In this document: positions 16,510-25,313 of the stretch, piece after piece | How positions within the stretch are numbered: position 1 is the first letter of the stretch | How the letters are laid out: each line of letters opens with the position of its first letter | Source of the DNA: Prevotella aff. ruminicola Tc2-24 | Lineage (GTDB): Bacteria; Bacteroidota; Bacteroidia; Bacteroidales; Bacteroidaceae | NCBI RefSeq assembly: GCF_900110895.1 | Contig: NZ_FOIQ01000001.1 | Coordinates: 650,472 to 714,471, forward strand | DNA: 64,000 nt | Direction of reading: 5' to 3' | The notes under the pieces: generated by a model | What the model was told of the DNA's origin: nothing | The model's database searches: none | Seen by the model: only the letters and a program-made list of their open reading frames with translations | Program-made: the position numbers and the translations under genes

Positions 16510-18453
16510 ATGCCTATGACAAAATCAATTACCTTAACAACCATCAAAACAGCAACGACTATGTGGTTGCTGTGCCTATTGTCAACACTGTCTGCTGCTG
16601 CTTACACAGATCATCGCTATACAAAAGTAGATTCTGTAGAGGCACTACTTAATAGCAAGACCCCTCCAAAAGGTAACGATCTAATGAGTTGTTACATGGA
16701 ACTGATACGTGGTTATCTGGGAAAAGATACGAGAATGCACAATGATTATTGTCGTAAGGCATTAGCGCTTTCCTATCAACTTGACAGCAAGAATGCCAGA
16801 GAGAGAGTTCTCTATCACCTAGGATTACAATATTACGGGCAGGACCGATGGAAGGAAGCAGAGCAATACTTCAAATGGGCTTTATCCCTGACAGACTCGA
16901 TGGTCAATGACAAACGCTATACAGCAAGTACCATCGATGATAATCGATCACAGATTTATGGTGCACTTGGTAATCTATACAATATACAGGACCAAGCATT
17001 GATAGCTATTGAATGGTATCAAAAGGCGCTGACGATTTTCGAGAAAAACGGATGGTTGCAGAGCCAATGCATACTCCACCATAATTCTGCGGAATTATGG
17101 CTGTCAATGGGCAACGATGAGAAAGCAGAAAAGGAATACTTACTTGCCATAGAAAAAGGCACACAGTCTGGCGACTCTTTGATGATGTTCTTGCCTAGAA
17201 AGGGGTTGGTCAAGATTTATATAGGCAAAGGCCTTTACGATAAGGCCAAGGAAACGCTATTACCCGCCTATCGTTATTATCATGCTCACAGTTACGAAGA
17301 GACAAACGATTACCCTGAGACTCTTTCCTCGATGGTTAAGATGTATTTAATGGAGGGACATGAGAATCTTAATCTGGCAAGAAAATATGCTCATGAAGCC
17401 CTCAGTCTCATCAATGACAGAGTTGGCACAGAAACACGATGCGATGTCTATGGTGCCGCCGCGATGGTGGCTATGAAAGAAAAGCGATGGCAACAGGCTC
17501 TGGATTATGCTCTAAAGTCTATACATGAGAATGATAGCGAGGCGACCTATTCCGATGCTGACGGTTATGAGACATTAGCTAATATATACACACAACTCGG
17601 AGACAAGGAAAAAGCCTGCCTTTATATAAAAAAGGTACGTACTACTATGGAACGATTCGCCACAGAGCATTATCAGAGCGCCCTTAGTCAGACAGAGGTA
17701 CTCTATGAGACTAAGAAGAAGGAATCAGAGATTCTGCAATTGACACGAGAGAAACGATGGTTTCTCTGGGGAGGTATTCTGACGACACTTGTGCTACTGC
17801 TTACAGCCACGACTTTTTTCCTTCTCTGGCGAGGACTCAAACTGAAACGGAGAACCGCTCTCATTCAAGCAAAGCTCAACGGAGAAATCGGTGAACGCGT
17901 ACGACTTGCAAGAGATTTACATGATCGGCTCGGGGGCGTTCTGACAAGTATCAAGCATACATTGTCACCTGACTCCAACGGTGCCAAGCTCACAGATGAT
18001 GCAATTCGGGAGATGCGCAACATTTCACACCACTTACTACCCGACTCTCTCAGTCGATACGGTTTGCGCACCGCACTGCGCGATTACTGTAGGACGTTGA
18101 AAAACGTCAAATTCAGTTTCTCTGGGGAAGAACAACGTCTTGACAAGATGTATGAAGAGGTGATCTACTGCATCGTTTATGAATTGGTGAACAATGCCGT
18201 GAAAAGTGCCAACGCCGAACATATTTTCGTACAACTCATTGCAGATGAAGACTATACTGCAATTAACGTCAGCGACGATGGCAATGGACGATTATCAACA
18301 GATGAATGTAATGGTGGCTGTGGGCTCCGTAATATCAGAGAGCGTGTAGATGCCATTGGCGGAAAACTTGACATTTACTCAAAGCCTGGAGAAGGCACAG
18401 AGATCAACATTGAGATACAAACTTGTAAAAACCCACAATTGGGGGGTTGCTAA
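16510..18453 (+). CDS. TPR-repeat sensor histidine kinase (HisKA_3 type)
   Basis: 647 residues. N-terminal signal/anchor (about residues 10-34), then a periplasmic array of TPR repeats (about 60-380: YHLGLQYYGQDRWKEAEQYF, ALGNLYNIQDQALIAIEWY), one membrane helix near 418-440 and a cytoplasmic kinase. The phospho-acceptor motif ARDLHDRLGG places His471, the NarL/DesK-type HisKA_3 class. The ATPase domain shows the N box (YELVNNAVKSAN), DDGNG and GLRNIRERVDAIGG. Pairs with the response regulator 56 bases downstream. A second ATG at 16516 is also possible. The TPR sensor suggests it watches envelope proteins or peptides. Confidence 0.9.
   Translation: MPMTKSITLTTIKTATTMWLLCLLSTLSAAAYTDHRYTKVDSVEALLNSKTPPKGNDLMSCYMELIRGYLGKDTRMHNDYCRKALALSYQLDSKNARERVLYHLGLQYYGQDRWKEAEQYFKWALSLTDSMVNDKRYTASTIDDNRSQIYGALGNLYNIQDQALIAIEWYQKALTIFEKNGWLQSQCILHHNSAELWLSMGNDEKAEKEYLLAIEKGTQSGDSLMMFLPRKGLVKIYIGKGLYDKAKETLLPAYRYYHAHSYEETNDYPETLSSMVKMYLMEGHENLNLARKYAHEALSLINDRVGTETRCDVYGAAAMVAMKEKRWQQALDYALKSIHENDSEATYSDADGYETLANIYTQLGDKEKACLYIKKVRTTMERFATEHYQSALSQTEVLYETKKKESEILQLTREKRWFLWGGILTTLVLLLTATTFFLLWRGLKLKRRTALIQAKLNGEIGERVRLARDLHDRLGGVLTSIKHTLSPDSNGAKLTDDAIREMRNISHHLLPDSLSRYGLRTALRDYCRTLKNVKFSFSGEEQRLDKMYEEVIYCIVYELVNNAVKSANAEHIFVQLIADEDYTAINVSDDGNGRLSTDECNGGCGLRNIRERVDAIGGKLDIYSKPGEGTEINIEIQTCKNPQLGGC
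18432..18445. promoter_or_regulatory. Palindromic operator candidate, copy 3
   Basis: CCCACAATTGGGGG differs from the CCCCAATTGGGG core by one base. It lies inside the last codons of the kinase gene, centred 31.5 bases upstream of the response-regulator -7 box, exactly the spacing of copies 1 and 2. Confidence 0.5.
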
Positions 18454-18469
18454 ATTGAAAAAAATAAAG

Positions 18470-18477
18470 TATATTTG
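18470..18477 (+). promoter_or_regulatory. -7 box of the response-regulator promoter
   Basis: Reads TATATTTG, 32 bases before the ATG at 18510, so the regulator can be transcribed separately from the kinase. Confidence 0.6.
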
Positions 18478-18509
18478 CCCCCGTTAAACGACATTAATAA
18501 TAACATAGT

Positions 18510-19121
18510 ATGATCCGCGTCATCATTGTCGACGACCATCAGTTAGTGGCCGAAGGTGTAGCAAAGATTATCGGTGCATGCCAAAAGATCGAGGTCATAG
18601 CCATCGCCAATAGTATCAGCATGGCCATATCGCTATTGGCCACTCATAAACCCGACATTCTTCTGGTAGACGTGGCCATGCCTGATGGCGACGGCATTGA
18701 CGCGATCAAGATGTTTACAGATGTTCACCCGTCAATGCGCATCATTGTTGTCACAAGTTATGCTGAACCAGCAGTCATACAACGTGCTATGGATAATGGA
18801 GCAGATGGCTACATTCTAAAAAATTCCGAAGCAGACGAATTGACAGATGGGATCATGGTCGTTGCCAAAGGTGACATCTACATTTGCAAGGAAGCACAGG
18901 AACTGATGATAGGTCATGGCGAGGCGCCACCTGAGCTAACCAAACGCGAATTGGAAATCCTACGTCTGATTGTGGCAGGACTGACCCAAAAAGAAATTGC
19001 AGATAGACTTTGTCTTGGCTTTGAGACCATACACAGCTACACCAAGTACATCCGTCAAAAACTTGGCTGCAGCAATAGTGCAGCAATGGTACGCACAGCT
19101 ATTGAACGCCATTTGATATAG
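18510..19121 (+). CDS. LuxR/NarL-family response regulator
   Basis: 203 residues. Receiver domain with the acidic pair Asp8-Asp9, phosphorylation site Asp54 in [15 protein letters not shown] and LKNSEADEL (conserved Lys). The C-terminal LuxR helix-turn-helix follows ([25 protein letters not shown], recognition helix around [16 protein letters not shown]). Cognate to the kinase at 16510. NarL-type dimers bind inverted repeats, and the CCCCAATTGGGG-like palindromes in this and two neighbouring promoters are the obvious candidate sites, which would make it autoregulated. Confidence 0.92.
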   Translation: MIRVIIVDDHQLVAEGVAKIIGACQKIEVIAIANSISMAISLLATHKPDILLVDVAMPDGDGIDAIKMFTDVHPSMRIIVVTSYAEPAVIQRAMDNGADGYILKNSEADELTDGIMVVAKGDIYICKEAQELMIGHGEAPPELTKRELEILRLIVAGLTQKEIADRLCLGFETIHSYTKYIRQKLGCSNSAAMVRTAIERHLI

Positions 19122-19179
19122 AAGGGAGTTTAACTATCAAAAAAAACTTTAATTCATTTTGTTTTTCGTTTTCTTTTTG

Positions 19180-19187
19180 TATCTTTG
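19180..19187 (+). promoter_or_regulatory. -7 box of the rubrerythrin promoter
   Basis: Reads TATCTTTG, 38 bases before the ATG at 19226. Confidence 0.65.
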
Positions 19188-19225
19188 TAGACACATCATT
19201 TACTAAAATTAAACGGAGTACAATT

Positions 19226-19768
19226 ATGAAGAGTTTGAAAGGAACAAAGACAGAGAAGAACCTGCAGGAGGCTTTCGCAGGTGAGTCACAAGCACGTAAC
19301 AAATACACTTTTTTCGCTTCAAAGGCCAAAAAAGACGGCTATGTCCAGATTTCCAAGATATTTGAGGAGACAGCAGCCAATGAAAAAGAACATGCCGAAT
19401 TGTGGTATAAGTATCTGAATGGTGGAAAAATCAGTGGTACCATCGACAATCTGGAAGATGCCGCCAATGGTGAGAACTTTGAATGGACAGACATGTATGC
19501 CCGGATGGCCAAGGAAGCTCGTGAGGAAGGCTTCGACGAAATAGCCGATAAGTTCGAAGGTGTTGGTAAAATCGAAAAAGAGCACGAAGAGCGCTATCGC
19601 AAGTTACTTGATAACATCAAGAACGAGTGTGTGTTCTCAAAGGATCATGACGTTATTTGGCAGTGTTCTAACTGTGGACATATCGTTATTGGTAAGAAAG
19701 CACCAGAGGAATGCCCTGTATGCAACCATGCCCAAGCTTACTTCCAGGTTAAGGCAGAGAATTATTGA
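19226..19768 (+). CDS. rbr: Rubrerythrin
   Basis: 180 residues. Non-haem di-iron peroxidase that reduces hydrogen peroxide in anaerobes. The N-terminal ferritin-like four-helix domain carries the di-iron ligands in [11 protein letters not shown] and [14 protein letters not shown], with a second pair in [19 protein letters not shown]. The C-terminal rubredoxin-like domain has two CxxC iron knots, CSNCG and [11 protein letters not shown]. Transcribed alone from its own promoter; a strong hairpin follows. Oxidative-stress defence fits the anaerobic lifestyle. Confidence 0.96.
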   Translation: MKSLKGTKTEKNLQEAFAGESQARNKYTFFASKAKKDGYVQISKIFEETAANEKEHAELWYKYLNGGKISGTIDNLEDAANGENFEWTDMYARMAKEAREEGFDEIADKFEGVGKIEKEHEERYRKLLDNIKNECVFSKDHDVIWQCSNCGHIVIGKKAPEECPVCNHAQAYFQVKAENY

Positions 19769-19779
19769 ATTATATTTTT

Positions 19780-19810
19780 AGAGTTGATAGCTATAACAAC
19801 TATCAACTCT
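19780..19810. terminator. Bidirectional terminator between rbr and wecB
   Basis: AGAGTTGATAG (19780-19790) pairs perfectly with CTATCAACTCT (19800-19810), 9-base loop. T-rich runs on both sides (AATTTTT after; on the minus strand AAAAATATAATT-type sequence after) fit termination of both convergent genes. Confidence 0.75.
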
Positions 19811-19827
19811 AATTTTTCAGATATTAT

Positions 19828-20886
19828 CTATACCAATATTTGTACGATACGTTCTGCGGTACGTCCATCCCATCGATCTGGCAGAGCACATTTCTTCCAC
19901 TCACCCTTAACCATCTGACCCACAGATTCACGGAGCTTCTCTGCATCTTCGCCGACCAACACATTAGAACCAATAGTTACCGTCTCCTGATGTTCCGTAT
20001 AGTTGTTGAGCGTGATACATGGCACGCTGTTGAATGTTGCTTCTTCTGCCACATTACCAGAATCCGTGATAACGCCTTTTGCATGGGAAGTAAGCCATCC
20101 GAACTCCAAGTAACTTAACGGATTGACAATACGAACTTTTTCATTCATTTCCTCAACTGCCTTACGAGCATTTCCTCGTAATGGCGCTATAACAGGTACG
20201 TCTCCGGCAGCAGCCACCATCGCATGAACCATTCTTGCGAGGTTCTCTTTGTCAGCTATCAACGCACGCCGATTGAGTGTAAACACAATGTATTGTCCTT
20301 CCGACAAATCCGGCAGAGAGACTGGTTTCTTGAATCTATCATAATTGTATCGCAACGTATCCATAAGAATATTTCCCACCAAGTAGGTTTGCGAATTCTC
20401 CGACTGTTCTCGAGTAGCGATACCTGTACTACGGACACCTGCAGTGAAAAGATCATCGCTGAGCGCATCAATAACCAGACGGTTGATCTCTTTAGGCATA
20501 TTGATATCAAATGAACGGGTGCCGGCGACCAGGTGGGCTAGACGTATGCCTCTTTTCTTTGTAACGATAGCGGCGGCCATCGTAGAGGCAAGATCATCAA
20601 CAACAATTACTACATCAACAGGATGCTCATCAAGAAATCTGTCGAAGGTAGCCATCACACGACTCGTAATCTCGTTGAGACTCGTACTGTCTACATCCAA
20701 GAAATATTGTGGTCGCGGCATCTGAAGATCATCAAAAAGAGAATCTTCCAGAGTTGGGTCATCAGCCCGTCCGGCATAAATAAGCATACATTCAGCACTA
20801 GGATGTCTCTCAATAGCCCGGACTAGTGGTGAAACCTTAACAAAATTTGGTCTTGCACCAGCAATAATACATATTCTCTTCGCCAT
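19828..20886 (-). CDS. wecB: UDP-N-acetylglucosamine 2-epimerase (non-hydrolysing)
   Basis: 352 residues. Interconverts UDP-GlcNAc and UDP-ManNAc for surface polysaccharides. Family hallmarks: GARPNFVKVSPLVRAIERH at the N terminus, VVVDDLAST, LAHLVAGTRSFDINMPKEINR (usual AGLR/EE-N-R region), a C-terminal TDSGNVAEEATFNSVPCITL nucleotide-binding stretch, and TEHQETVTIGSN. The usual HVEAG and DS.G..EE motifs are slightly divergent, so a related sugar epimerase is possible. Solitary gene, far from the main polysaccharide cluster; promoter at 20906. Confidence 0.85.
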   Translation of the reverse strand: MAKRICIIAGARPNFVKVSPLVRAIERHPSAECMLIYAGRADDPTLEDSLFDDLQMPRPQYFLDVDSTSLNEITSRVMATFDRFLDEHPVDVVIVVDDLASTMAAAIVTKKRGIRLAHLVAGTRSFDINMPKEINRLVIDALSDDLFTAGVRSTGIATREQSENSQTYLVGNILMDTLRYNYDRFKKPVSLPDLSEGQYIVFTLNRRALIADKENLARMVHAMVAAAGDVPVIAPLRGNARKAVEEMNEKVRIVNPLSYLEFGWLTSHAKGVITDSGNVAEEATFNSVPCITLNNYTEHQETVTIGSNVLVGEDAEKLRESVGQMVKGEWKKCALPDRWDGRTAERIVQILV

Positions 20887-20905
20887 ACCATATGAATTGA
20901 TATTG

Positions 20906-20913
20906 CAAAGATA
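20906..20913 (-). promoter_or_regulatory. -7 box of the wecB promoter
   Basis: Reads TATCTTTG on the minus strand, 19 bases before the wecB ATG. The 150 bases between here and the next promoter (21068) hold no gene I can support. Confidence 0.65.
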
Positions 20914-21067
20914 ACGATTTCTTCTGACATGGGAAGCAATTTACGAGAAAAATATCTGCATTCAAAAGAACAACTGATTCAAAACAACTCTGGAAGTGAA
21001 GAGTTAAAAAAAGACAAGGCACTGCACTTTTTCATCTCTTGCACTTCGCTCCTTCAGTTCTTTTTTG

Positions 21068-21075
21068 TACCTTTG
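21068..21075 (+). promoter_or_regulatory. -7 box in front of the structured RNA / ribE
   Basis: Reads TACCTTTG; the expected start site (about 21080) falls just before the closing stem of the structured RNA. Confidence 0.65.
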
Positions 21076-21079
21076 CACA

Positions 21080-21276
21080 CAGAAACACGGGTCGTGCCGC
21101 ATAGATCGGGATACTCTACATTAAAATAATCATCGGGACCGTTTCCCTTGCCAATGGCGGGCCACAGTCATCCCTTACGGGAGAGCAGCAATGCCGGTGG
21201 ATTACAACAGCAGGGAGCCCCCATATCGTGTGAAACAGGAGTTTTCACCAAATCATCGGCACGAACCCGCTTTTTT
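21080..21276 (+). ncRNA. Structured RNA of about 190 nt upstream of ribE (class unidentified)
   Basis: A 12-bp closing stem (21088-21099 with 21257-21269, one bulged A) encloses the element and is followed by six T, so it doubles as an intrinsic terminator. Inside: helix TCCCT/AGGGA (21144-21148 with 21212-21216), a hairpin at 21230-21248 (GTGAAA/TTTCAC), and a midpoint hairpin TCCC-TTAC-GGGA (21171-21182) flanked by GTCA and GAGCAGC. The promoter at 21068 starts transcription right at the 5' stem. GTCA...AGCAGC recalls the signal-recognition-particle RNA tip, but loop sizes do not align well; a riboswitch-like leader for ribE or a stand-alone RNA (SRP- or 6S-like) are the alternatives. It does not match the FMN riboswitch consensus. 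Confidence 0.6.
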
Positions 21277-21305
21277 ATTTATGTATAATACGATAATTAA
21301 TCATT

Positions 21306-21905
21306 ATGTTTTCGGGAATCATCGAAGAATTCGCCACTGTTGTGGCTGTTAAGAACGACCGCGATAATATCGACCTCACCCTTCAGTGTTCTTTCGTCAA
21401 CGAGTTGGGTATCGATCAAAGCGTCGCTCATAACGGTGTGTGCCTTACAGTTGTCCGTATCGACAACGATACCTACACAGTCACTGCCATGAAGGAAACA
21501 CTTGACAGAACGAACCTGGGTTTGCTGAAGGTTGGCGACAAGGTGAACGTCGAGCGCTCCATGCTCATGAACGGCCGACTTGATGGTCATATCGTACAAG
21601 GACACGTCGACGAAACTGCTCGTTGCATTGCCGTGGAGGATGCAAATGGCAGCACCTATTTCACTTTCGAATATCCTGAGAACCGCGAAATGGCCAAGAA
21701 AGGCTACTTCACTGTTGACAAGGGATCCGTAACCGTTAATGGTGTCTCACTGACAGTATGTAATCCTACCAACAACACATTTCAAGTAGCTATCATTCCC
21801 TACACACTCGAGCACACAAACTTCTGTGACATTAAAGTTGGTAGCGTTGTCAATCTGGAATTCGACATTCTCGGCAAATACATCGCCAGACTACAACAGT
21901 TATAG
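21306..21905 (+). CDS. ribE: Riboflavin synthase, alpha subunit
   Basis: 199 residues, two tandem lumazine-binding barrels. The N-terminal MFSGIIEE start is the family signature; each half has a GVCLTV / GVSLTV motif (SVAHNGVCLTV about residue 37-47, VTVNGVSLTVCNP about 140-152) and a GHVDE turn (GHIVQGHVDETA). It dismutates two 6,7-dimethyl-8-ribityllumazines to riboflavin. The gene lies 30 bases after the terminator-like end of the structured RNA, so its expression may depend on read-through there. Its end overlaps the convergent HAD gene by 6 bases. Confidence 0.95.
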   Translation: MFSGIIEEFATVVAVKNDRDNIDLTLQCSFVNELGIDQSVAHNGVCLTVVRIDNDTYTVTAMKETLDRTNLGLLKVGDKVNVERSMLMNGRLDGHIVQGHVDETARCIAVEDANGSTYFTFEYPENREMAKKGYFTVDKGSVTVNGVSLTVCNPTNNTFQVAIIPYTLEHTNFCDIKVGSVVNLEFDILGKYIARLQQL

Positions 21906-22547
21906 TTTTAGCAATTCATCGGGATGAGTGATATAGGTCGTGGCCCCATGACTTTGGAGGAACGCCTTGTCACGAAATCCCCAAAGGACAGAGATACACG
22001 GTATTCCAGCATGACAAGCAGTCAGGATATCGACATCACTGTCACCCACATAGACCGCCCCATCCTTTTCTACACCAAGAGCCTGTAAGGCCGCATCAAC
22101 AGTATCTGGTGCAGGTTTCTTGCGGATACCAGAGGCTTCATCCTCACCAATAGCCACCTCGACCGTATCTGGAAAAAAGTAACGGCAGAGTTCCTGTGTA
22201 GCAGCCATCATCTTATTGCTGACAACAGCAATGCGACAACCATTGGATCTCAGTGTTGCCAAGACCTGTGGCATATTCTCATAAGGTTTTGTCGTATCTA
22301 GAGAATGTGCCATATAATATTGGCGGAAAGTCGCAAAGATTTCCTCAAACATCGGATTATCTGCCCCTTCAGGGACAGCACGTTGCATAAGCAGACGAAC
22401 ACCATTTCCAACAAAACGTCGGACTGCATCAACAGGATGCTCAGGCATACCGTACTGACGCAAAGCATAGTTTACAGACGCTGCCAGATCATCCAATGTA
22501 TTCAGCAATGTTCCGTCAAGATCAAAAATATAGGTTGAATACATCAT
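21900..22547 (-). CDS. HAD-superfamily hydrolase, phosphoglycolate-phosphatase-like
   Basis: 215 residues. HAD motif I FDLDGTLLNT (nucleophile Asp9 with the general acid Asp11), cap domain of helices, motif II VVSNK, motif III Lys in GIRKKPAPD, and motif IV YVGDSDVDI. The Gph/PGP-like subfamily dephosphorylates small metabolites; the true substrate cannot be inferred. Its ATG overlaps the stop of malQ (ATGA at 22544-22547), so it is translated as the second gene of the malQ operon, which hints at sugar-phosphate clean-up. Confidence 0.88.
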   Translation of the reverse strand: MMYSTYIFDLDGTLLNTLDDLAASVNYALRQYGMPEHPVDAVRRFVGNGVRLLMQRAVPEGADNPMFEEIFATFRQYYMAHSLDTTKPYENMPQVLATLRSNGCRIAVVSNKMMAATQELCRYFFPDTVEVAIGEDEASGIRKKPAPDTVDAALQALGVEKDGAVYVGDSDVDILTACHAGIPCISVLWGFRDKAFLQSHGATTYITHPDELLKL

Positions 22548-25210
22548 CGTTTACTTCTTGTTATCATTGTCCGTACTTTATTGTTATATCTCGTGGCATC
22601 AAGAAGTTCCTCTAATGTCAGATGCATCCTGTATTTCCAACGGTTGTGCGTGTCTCCTGGTATATTGATACGCTCTTCACGCGGGCTCTTCGAGCGAAGC
22701 TCTCCATCCATAGCCAACCAGTCTTGTAAGGAAAGGACACAGAGCATCGACGGACAATAGAGATGCCGTGCCACGATCTCCTCCGCCAAATGAGCAGGCA
22801 AATGCTCTGGCGCATGTCCTTGTTTCTGAATCATCGTCACATAATATCGCTGTGTACGTTCTGGGCTCTCCTCCCACCATAGCCTTAGCGGCGACATGTC
22901 GTGCGTAGTAATGGTGGCCACAGAGCGATAAGGATTAGCGTTAAGATGTGCGAACTCGAAACCATTCTGCTTAGGCATCGATTGTATCTCCAAACTCAAC
23001 ATACGGAGTTGGTCAAGTACGTGACCAACACCATCCGGAAGCATACCCAGATCCTCTGCACAACAAAGCATTTTCGACTCCCCATAGATGTCCTTCAGAC
23101 GACGAATGGCCATTGACGCCCAGAAATGATTATGACGTTGATAATAGTAGTTATTGTAAAGCCGCATATACGCATCTTTCTCTTCCGCTGTAAGCGCATC
23201 AAATACAGGCTCACGATATGCGCCGATACGTGGATGATACATTTCAGGCTGATGAGGATCCTCCAAAAACAGTACACCACTGATAAGACGGTACAGTCCA
23301 TCACGTATCCATAAACTGTTCTCATCGCCTTTCCCTTCAAAATAGGCACGTACTTTCTTCTGAGTATCATATGCCGACTTCAGGTCATACAACCCATACG
23401 AACGATTTACAAGGAAATGCTCACGTACATAGGTTGCATGCAAGCCGAAGAGACGGTCAAGGACACGGTCATTGATAAATGGCCGAGTAAGAAAATCCTT
23501 TCGGAAAGAAAGACCAAAATATTCAATCTCACCAACGGTCATCGGGAGAGCTGGGGAGAAATGCCCCATCAGTCCATCTACAGCATTCTCTGGTATCTCC
23601 CAGATACGGAAGAAGCCTAACACGTGATCAATGCGGACAGCATCGAAATACTGCGCCATCCAACAAAGACGACGACGGAACCATGTTGTCAACTCCGTCT
23701 GACTCCAATTATATGTGGGGAAACGCCAATTCTGTCCATTCTGAGAAAAGGTATCCGGCGGAGCTCCCATCTGACAGTCAAGGTTGAAGAACTCCGGATG
23801 GAGAGATGTCTCTACACTTTCGTGATTGACCCCGATAGGAAGATCCCCCTTGATAAAGATACCCTTCGAACGAGCTTCATCTGCAGCAGTCTTCAGTTGC
23901 AGATGTAGATGGTATTGCACATAATATACAAACAACGTATCATCATCATGAGCGGAACGGCGGTTCAACCACAGGGCATACGGCTCCAGCCACTCCCTGT
24001 TCTCCTCAAGCCACCGCTTAAACTCCTTGGACTCTATGGTTGCCTTCCCTTTCTCATCATAGATCTCACGAATGTACGCCCCTTTGACCCGTTCCACCGC
24101 CTCGTAATCGCTGTAGGGAAGAGCATTCAACTCCTGCCGCTGTCGATAATACATGGTCATCCGGCTCTTCTTTCTCAGGCTGCCTAAGGCTTCCAAGTCC
24201 ATGTACTGAGGATGAAGGGCGAATGCAGAAATGATGCGATAAGGATTGGAGTCGCTCCAAGTATGCGACAAGGATGTATCGTTCACAGGCAAAAGCTGAA
24301 TCAATTTCATGCCTGTTGCCGCCGCCCAACTGACCATCCTGCGCAGATCACCGAAATCACCGACCCCATAGGAATGGGTGCTACGTAATGAGAACAGAGG
24401 AACAGCAACCCCTGCGGCACGCCATGTCTGTTCCTTGAGACGTAAGGTCTCGCCATAGACCACCAGCACAGCCCCGTCGCGTATCTGAGCCTGTGACATT
24501 GGCACCTCCTCATAGGGCGCTGAAGCAAGTCCCATAAGAAAGGTCTCATCAATCACACGGTTGTCACCATCTTCCCATGCCAACAATCCATGAGTATTAT
24601 CGTCCACCACCACATATTTGTATTCAAGAGGAAAAGGTATGGCATCGGCATCGACTGACAACAACCAGTCATAGCAACCAACATATGTCATTTTCAGATA
24701 ACGCGCAGTGTTCCAACTACCAAGGGCAGGATGACTTCCTATGACAGCCAACGATTGACCTTCACTCAACTGTGGCGCGGAGACACGGAACAGGAGTGTC
24801 TTTCGGTATAATGGCACTCTTAAAGTCTTAACCTCATCATCTAGTGGAAGACCTGCCGTCGTACGATAGGCATTACTATATAGATGATATTGCAATGGAA
24901 TATCTCTCCATTGATCTGCCAGCACATAGTTCTTTGACGAATCAAAATGATAGCAGCGAGGCACCATCTTCCATTCCTTGCGGAGGACAGAACCCTCGGA
25001 ATCCTCCACCTGATAGTAATAGACAAACGAATCGATCGGATGCTGCCGTGATTCAAGAGCTGAAGTTTCCAACTCCCACTGCCACCCATCGGTGGTTGTC
25101 ATAGCCAATCTACAAGACTTCTCCGTCCCATCGAGACTCCTGTAAGTAACTATAACATAGAGGTTCTCTCCCCACTGTGTTCCATACCTGATGGCAAACT
25201 TCAGCTTCAT
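22544..25210 (-). CDS. malQ: 4-alpha-glucanotransferase with starch-binding domains
   Basis: 888 residues from the ATG at 25210; an in-frame start at 25231 would lie inside the -7 box. N-terminal region has two CBM20-like starch-binding modules (about residues 1-110 and 125-240; LAVIGSHPALGSWN is typical), followed by the GH77 catalytic domain: PLFSLRSTHSYGVGDFGDL, KGDLPIGVN, the nucleophile region DAVRIDHVLGFFRIWEIP, CAEDLGMLPDGV (acid/base Glu) and TITTHDMSPLRLWWEE. Transfers alpha-1,4-glucan segments in maltodextrin and glycogen metabolism. This CBM20-GH77 fusion is the form common in Bacteroidota. Confidence 0.95.
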   Translation of the reverse strand: MKLKFAIRYGTQWGENLYVIVTYRSLDGTEKSCRLAMTTTDGWQWELETSALESRQHPIDSFVYYYQVEDSEGSVLRKEWKMVPRCYHFDSSKNYVLADQWRDIPLQYHLYSNAYRTTAGLPLDDEVKTLRVPLYRKTLLFRVSAPQLSEGQSLAVIGSHPALGSWNTARYLKMTYVGCYDWLLSVDADAIPFPLEYKYVVVDDNTHGLLAWEDGDNRVIDETFLMGLASAPYEEVPMSQAQIRDGAVLVVYGETLRLKEQTWRAAGVAVPLFSLRSTHSYGVGDFGDLRRMVSWAAATGMKLIQLLPVNDTSLSHTWSDSNPYRIISAFALHPQYMDLEALGSLRKKSRMTMYYRQRQELNALPYSDYEAVERVKGAYIREIYDEKGKATIESKEFKRWLEENREWLEPYALWLNRRSAHDDDTLFVYYVQYHLHLQLKTAADEARSKGIFIKGDLPIGVNHESVETSLHPEFFNLDCQMGAPPDTFSQNGQNWRFPTYNWSQTELTTWFRRRLCWMAQYFDAVRIDHVLGFFRIWEIPENAVDGLMGHFSPALPMTVGEIEYFGLSFRKDFLTRPFINDRVLDRLFGLHATYVREHFLVNRSYGLYDLKSAYDTQKKVRAYFEGKGDENSLWIRDGLYRLISGVLFLEDPHQPEMYHPRIGAYREPVFDALTAEEKDAYMRLYNNYYYQRHNHFWASMAIRRLKDIYGESKMLCCAEDLGMLPDGVGHVLDQLRMLSLEIQSMPKQNGFEFAHLNANPYRSVATITTHDMSPLRLWWEESPERTQRYYVTMIQKQGHAPEHLPAHLAEEIVARHLYCPSMLCVLSLQDWLAMDGELRSKSPREERINIPGDTHNRWKYRMHLTLEELLDATRYNNKVRTMITRSKR

Positions 25211-25228
25211 ATCTTGTATATTTAGGAG

Positions 25229-25236
25229 CAAAGATA
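25229..25236 (-). promoter_or_regulatory. -7 box of the malQ promoter
   Basis: Reads TATCTTTG on the minus strand, 18 bases before the preferred malQ ATG; decides the start of malQ. Confidence 0.65.
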
Positions 25237-25279
25237 TAAAAAAGTTAGGATATTAAGTGATGAGTTAAGAGTTTTTTAT

Positions 25280-25287
25280 TAATTTTG
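25280..25287 (+). promoter_or_regulatory. -7 box of the mltG promoter
   Basis: Reads TAATTTTG, 26 bases before the ATG at 25314. Confidence 0.65.
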
Positions 25288-25313
25288 CAGACGATTTATC
25301 ATCGCCAAAAGAC

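Noticed and set aside
20929..21129. 66-codon plus-strand frame before ribE
   Set aside because: It runs through the -7 box at 21068 and into the structured RNA; no homology recognised.
21080..21276. FMN or cobalamin riboswitch
   Set aside because: FMN core motifs (GGGTGAAATTCCC, ACCGGCGGT) are absent; the minus strand shows partial likeness to cobalamin elements but has no B12 box, and the promoter and terminator point to the plus strand.
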